A DNA stretch of 64,000 nt, from contig OX442426.1 in the NCBI GenBank assembly GCA_949361645.1, forward strand, positions 6,506,602 to 6,570,601. The letters run 5' to 3'. This document shows, one piece after another, positions 61,586 to 64,000 of the stretch (positions are counted from its first letter, which is position 1; every line of letters begins with the position of its first letter). The translations under genes were made by a program, and so were the position numbers. Origin of the DNA: Spongilla lacustris (Eukaryota; Porifera; Demospongiae; Spongillida; Spongillidae). Below the pieces are notes generated by a model. It searched no databases. It was not told where the DNA came from and saw nothing but the letters and a program-made list of their open reading frames with translations.

Positions 61586-62645
61586 GGAAAATGAATCTAA
61601 AGCAGGTCAGAGCCACAATTTAGCTCAAGGCATCAGTAGGAGAGAAGACAATAGTACAGCATGTCGTATAAGCTATATATTCATGTCTTGGATATCAGGC
61701 CTATATATGCCAATAAGATTAGACAATAGCTGATTGTATAACTTGATTACCATATTAGAAATACACATAATGTGTTTGTACATTGTTGAGGCAAAGGTTT
61801 ATTAAGTCTATTGTTACCATGGCTTTGTTCAAAACCTCAAAGCAATCAGGAATTTTTTTTTGTATAAGACAAGCACAAAATATCGAAGTTGCTTATTCAT
61901 ACCCATGAACTAAATATTTCTAAATAGCAGGATAAATGGCTATTAGAAAAAAATAACGGACGAAAGAGCAGTTATTGAAGAAAGGTACAAAAGAAAATAT
62001 AGTATATAAAGTGGTTGCAGAAGGCAATGTATCAATGTGCATTGAGTTTAATATATTGTCATTTTAGAAATGCAATGTTAAAATTGGATATTTTGATGCA
62101 AAGGTTTTACGTTTGCTACCATGGTACTCAGTCAAATGCTCAAAATGAGCTGAAAAAAATGTTAAAATTTTATAGGGCCAAGTTAATGTCTATTCTAATA
62201 ACCGTCCTACAAAAGTATCTTATACACTGTACATTGTATAGAAAAATACACAACTTTCTTAGTTTTAAATGAAAGTAATTTTTTAGGTTACAGTAGTGGT
62301 TGCACAAGTCTGAGAGTCCTTCAAAACATTCCTTGATTATGTCAAAATGGGTCTTTTGCGGTAGCGGTTTGTACACATTATTCGTATACCTTTGCGCACT
62401 TTCAATTCATTGTACCGTAAATACTTTTACTCGTACGACAGGCAGTGTAAAAAAAAACAATGTCCAAACAATTTTAGTTCGAGATCGCGTTGTAAGTAGT
62501 CTGAAGGCAAGCAAGGGGTGCAAAGGAAACATCATTAACATTACTGTTCAGTGGGAAGACGGTACTGTGCAACAATTCACGACACGAAGTATCAACGTGA
62601 TCGCTGACAAGACCAACTCAGTTTTAAACTGTTTGAATCAGAGAT
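61586..62645. repeat. Duplicated block, copy 2
   Basis: Aligns with 44790-45840. Its right end holds a plus-strand frame (62440-62645) encoding ILVRDRVVSSLKASKGCKGN, INITVQWEDGTVQQFTTRSI and NVIADKT, then a stop. It follows TACGACAG, which could be a splice acceptor. In copy 1 this frame is broken by a 35-bp insertion and other changes. Confidence 0.8.
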
Positions 62646-62887
62646 AATATAATTATATCTATAATAATAATAATAATAATAATATAATATTATAATTATA
62701 ATTATAATATATTATATGTGAAAGCATTTGATACAAAAAACATTGCAATTTGGATAACACTAACCAAACCTTGCAACTGATTCTACATATTGATCAAATG
62801 CACAATAAGACCTTTTCCAAAAATGACAATTAGTACTACGATAGCCACCAAGTCATAGATATGTTCTACGTATATAATGTGAGGGCA

Positions 62888-63581
62888 TCAAGTCATGTAC
62901 TGCACGAAAAACGTGGTACTATTACTTGCTGACAACCCCACTTCGCCGCTCTGTGCGCCTGGGTTACTTGCGTAAAGGTAGTTTGTAGTGCCACTGATAG
63001 ACACAGATATTCTCACTTGAATAGGAGTGAATGATATAATCTTTGTAATATCAACAGCTAACTCTGTAACTGCATCCAGAAATCTGTATTCTGCCATCTG
63101 TTTGATGTGAGGGGACAAGGAAGAGTTAGATCTGTTGAACAAGATATTACTATACTGAATTGCTTACTACAACTCCTGGTAATGTTGAATTCTTCTGAAA
63201 TGTGACCCCACTAACGTTAGCTAACTTGGCTAACATGTAGTTGTTGCTTGAAGAATCAAACGTCTTGAAAGCAGGTGTGGATATGTAATATGTCGTTGCT
63301 CCAAGTGATGTAGGTGTGGCTACAAAATATGCTGTATGCATGCCAACAAAAAAAAAAAAAGGACTAATAGATTAAAATAATCTAATATTTATGAGTTGCT
63401 TGCCTGTTACATTTTTCATGTAGTACAATTGCAGATCATTATTACCCGGGAATGGGCTGGCAGGCCAACATAGTTTTTGCATTCCGGAGTCAACATAGAG
63501 CGGCTTTCGAGGACCAGTAGCGCTTTCTGCAATCCACAGCACCATGTTTCTTGAGTTATCAGCATGAACTGACAACTTCAT
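62888..63581 (-). CDS. Three-exon 3' gene fragment, copy 2 (intact)
   Basis: Same structure as copy 1: exon A 63581-63402 (MKLSVHADNSRN...), a GC-AG intron, exon B 63331-63168, a GT-AG intron, and exon C 63097-62888 (MAEYRFLDAVTELAVD... to VQYMT, stop). Frame and splice sites are preserved, including the unusual GC donor. A few residue changes separate it from copy 1 (for example VPAD/VHAD, VDITE/VDITK, SPSKN/SSNN). As in copy 1, no exon upstream of A is present; AT-rich DNA and an inverted-repeat element replace it. Function unknown. Confidence 0.55.
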
Positions 63582-63611
63582 TAATTAAATATATATATAC
63601 AAGATATAAAA

Positions 63612-63879
63612 ATTTAATTAAAATAAAATTGGTGATGTAGGATTTGTAGACAGCAATTGAGTAAAAAGTAAGGAAACAAGGAATTACAAATATTATGCAT
63701 TCATTAAATTATAAATATTACATACCTACATTTAGCACAGAATTTCAGGCAGGTATATTTGTTAAGTAATGTAGGTCTGTAAAATTTATAATTTATAATA
63801 TCCGTAATTCCTTGTTTCCTTACTTTCTACTCAATTGCTGTCTACAAATCCTACATCACCAATTTTATTTTAATTAAAT
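63612..63879. mobile_element. Inverted-repeat MITE, 268 bp, ~75-bp arms
   Basis: 63612-63687 (ATTTAATTAAAATAAAATTG, then GGTGATGTAGGATTTG...) is the near-exact complement of 63805-63879. The loop is about 115 bp and AT-rich. No clear target duplication was identified. No coding capacity. Confidence 0.88.
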
Positions 63880-64000
63880 GTGTATGTATATACATACGGC
63901 ACATCATCCTTCAGCTGGTACACACCCATCGCCGCGCCAGATGCAATGAAGTTAACTACGTGCATGAGTGCGAGTTATGATTGATAGTTTTATAATACAT

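Overview
This is eukaryotic, almost certainly invertebrate animal, DNA. It contains spliced gene pieces with introns of about 70 nt, a fragment resembling the animal receptor GPR157, and metazoan-type mobile elements (hAT, Ginger, Ty3/gypsy, restriction-like-endonuclease LINEs). Frequent short ACATGTA words and compact introns would fit a sponge, but nothing in the window settles the phylum. No tRNA, rRNA or CRISPR array was recognised.

Layout. 1-19.7 kb: a pile-up of about a dozen non-LTR retrotransposon copies, most joined at (TAA)n microsatellites. Two families occur. Family A has zinc fingers, reverse transcriptase (RT), a CCHC knuckle and a PD..D restriction-like endonuclease (RLE). Family B has the same RT-CCHC-RLE order with a different endonuclease. 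The longest copy (8.6-16.0 kb, minus) has a complete ORF2 and an upstream cysteine-rich ORF1 whose stop overlaps the ORF2 start. ORF2 is split near codon 10 by a 3.2-kb terminal-inverted-repeat (TIR) transposon loaded with satellite DNA. 19.7-24.6 kb: the 3' exons of an unidentified gene, then a decayed RT element hit by a small hAT element. 24.86-30.80 kb: a candidate 5.9-kb CACTA-like transposon with clustered GGGTGTT motifs at both ends, filled with CA-rich arrays.

32.4-42.5 kb: two copies of one non-autonomous hAT-like element, each with its own 8-bp target duplication and each used as a landing site. One holds a Ty3/gypsy retrotransposon (32.8-37.3 kb). The other holds a near-perfect 1.74-kb palindrome. 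43.5-47.3 kb: a broken TTF-type zinc-finger exon, a duplicated block and a decayed LINE end. 49.17-55.37 kb: a 6.2-kb Ginger/KRBA2-like DNA transposon with a 4-bp target duplication. It encodes a spliced but decayed integrase, a CXC zinc region and a Ulp1-like protease, plus an unknown plus-strand ORF. 55.8-56.6 kb: three exons of a GPR157-like receptor. 58-63.9 kb: LINE scraps, further copies of the 19.9-kb gene fragment, a second copy of the duplicated block and an inverted-repeat element.

Most coding capacity is therefore transposon-derived. The plausible host sequences are the receptor fragment, the multi-copy three-exon fragment and a short minus-strand coding start near 58.87 kb.
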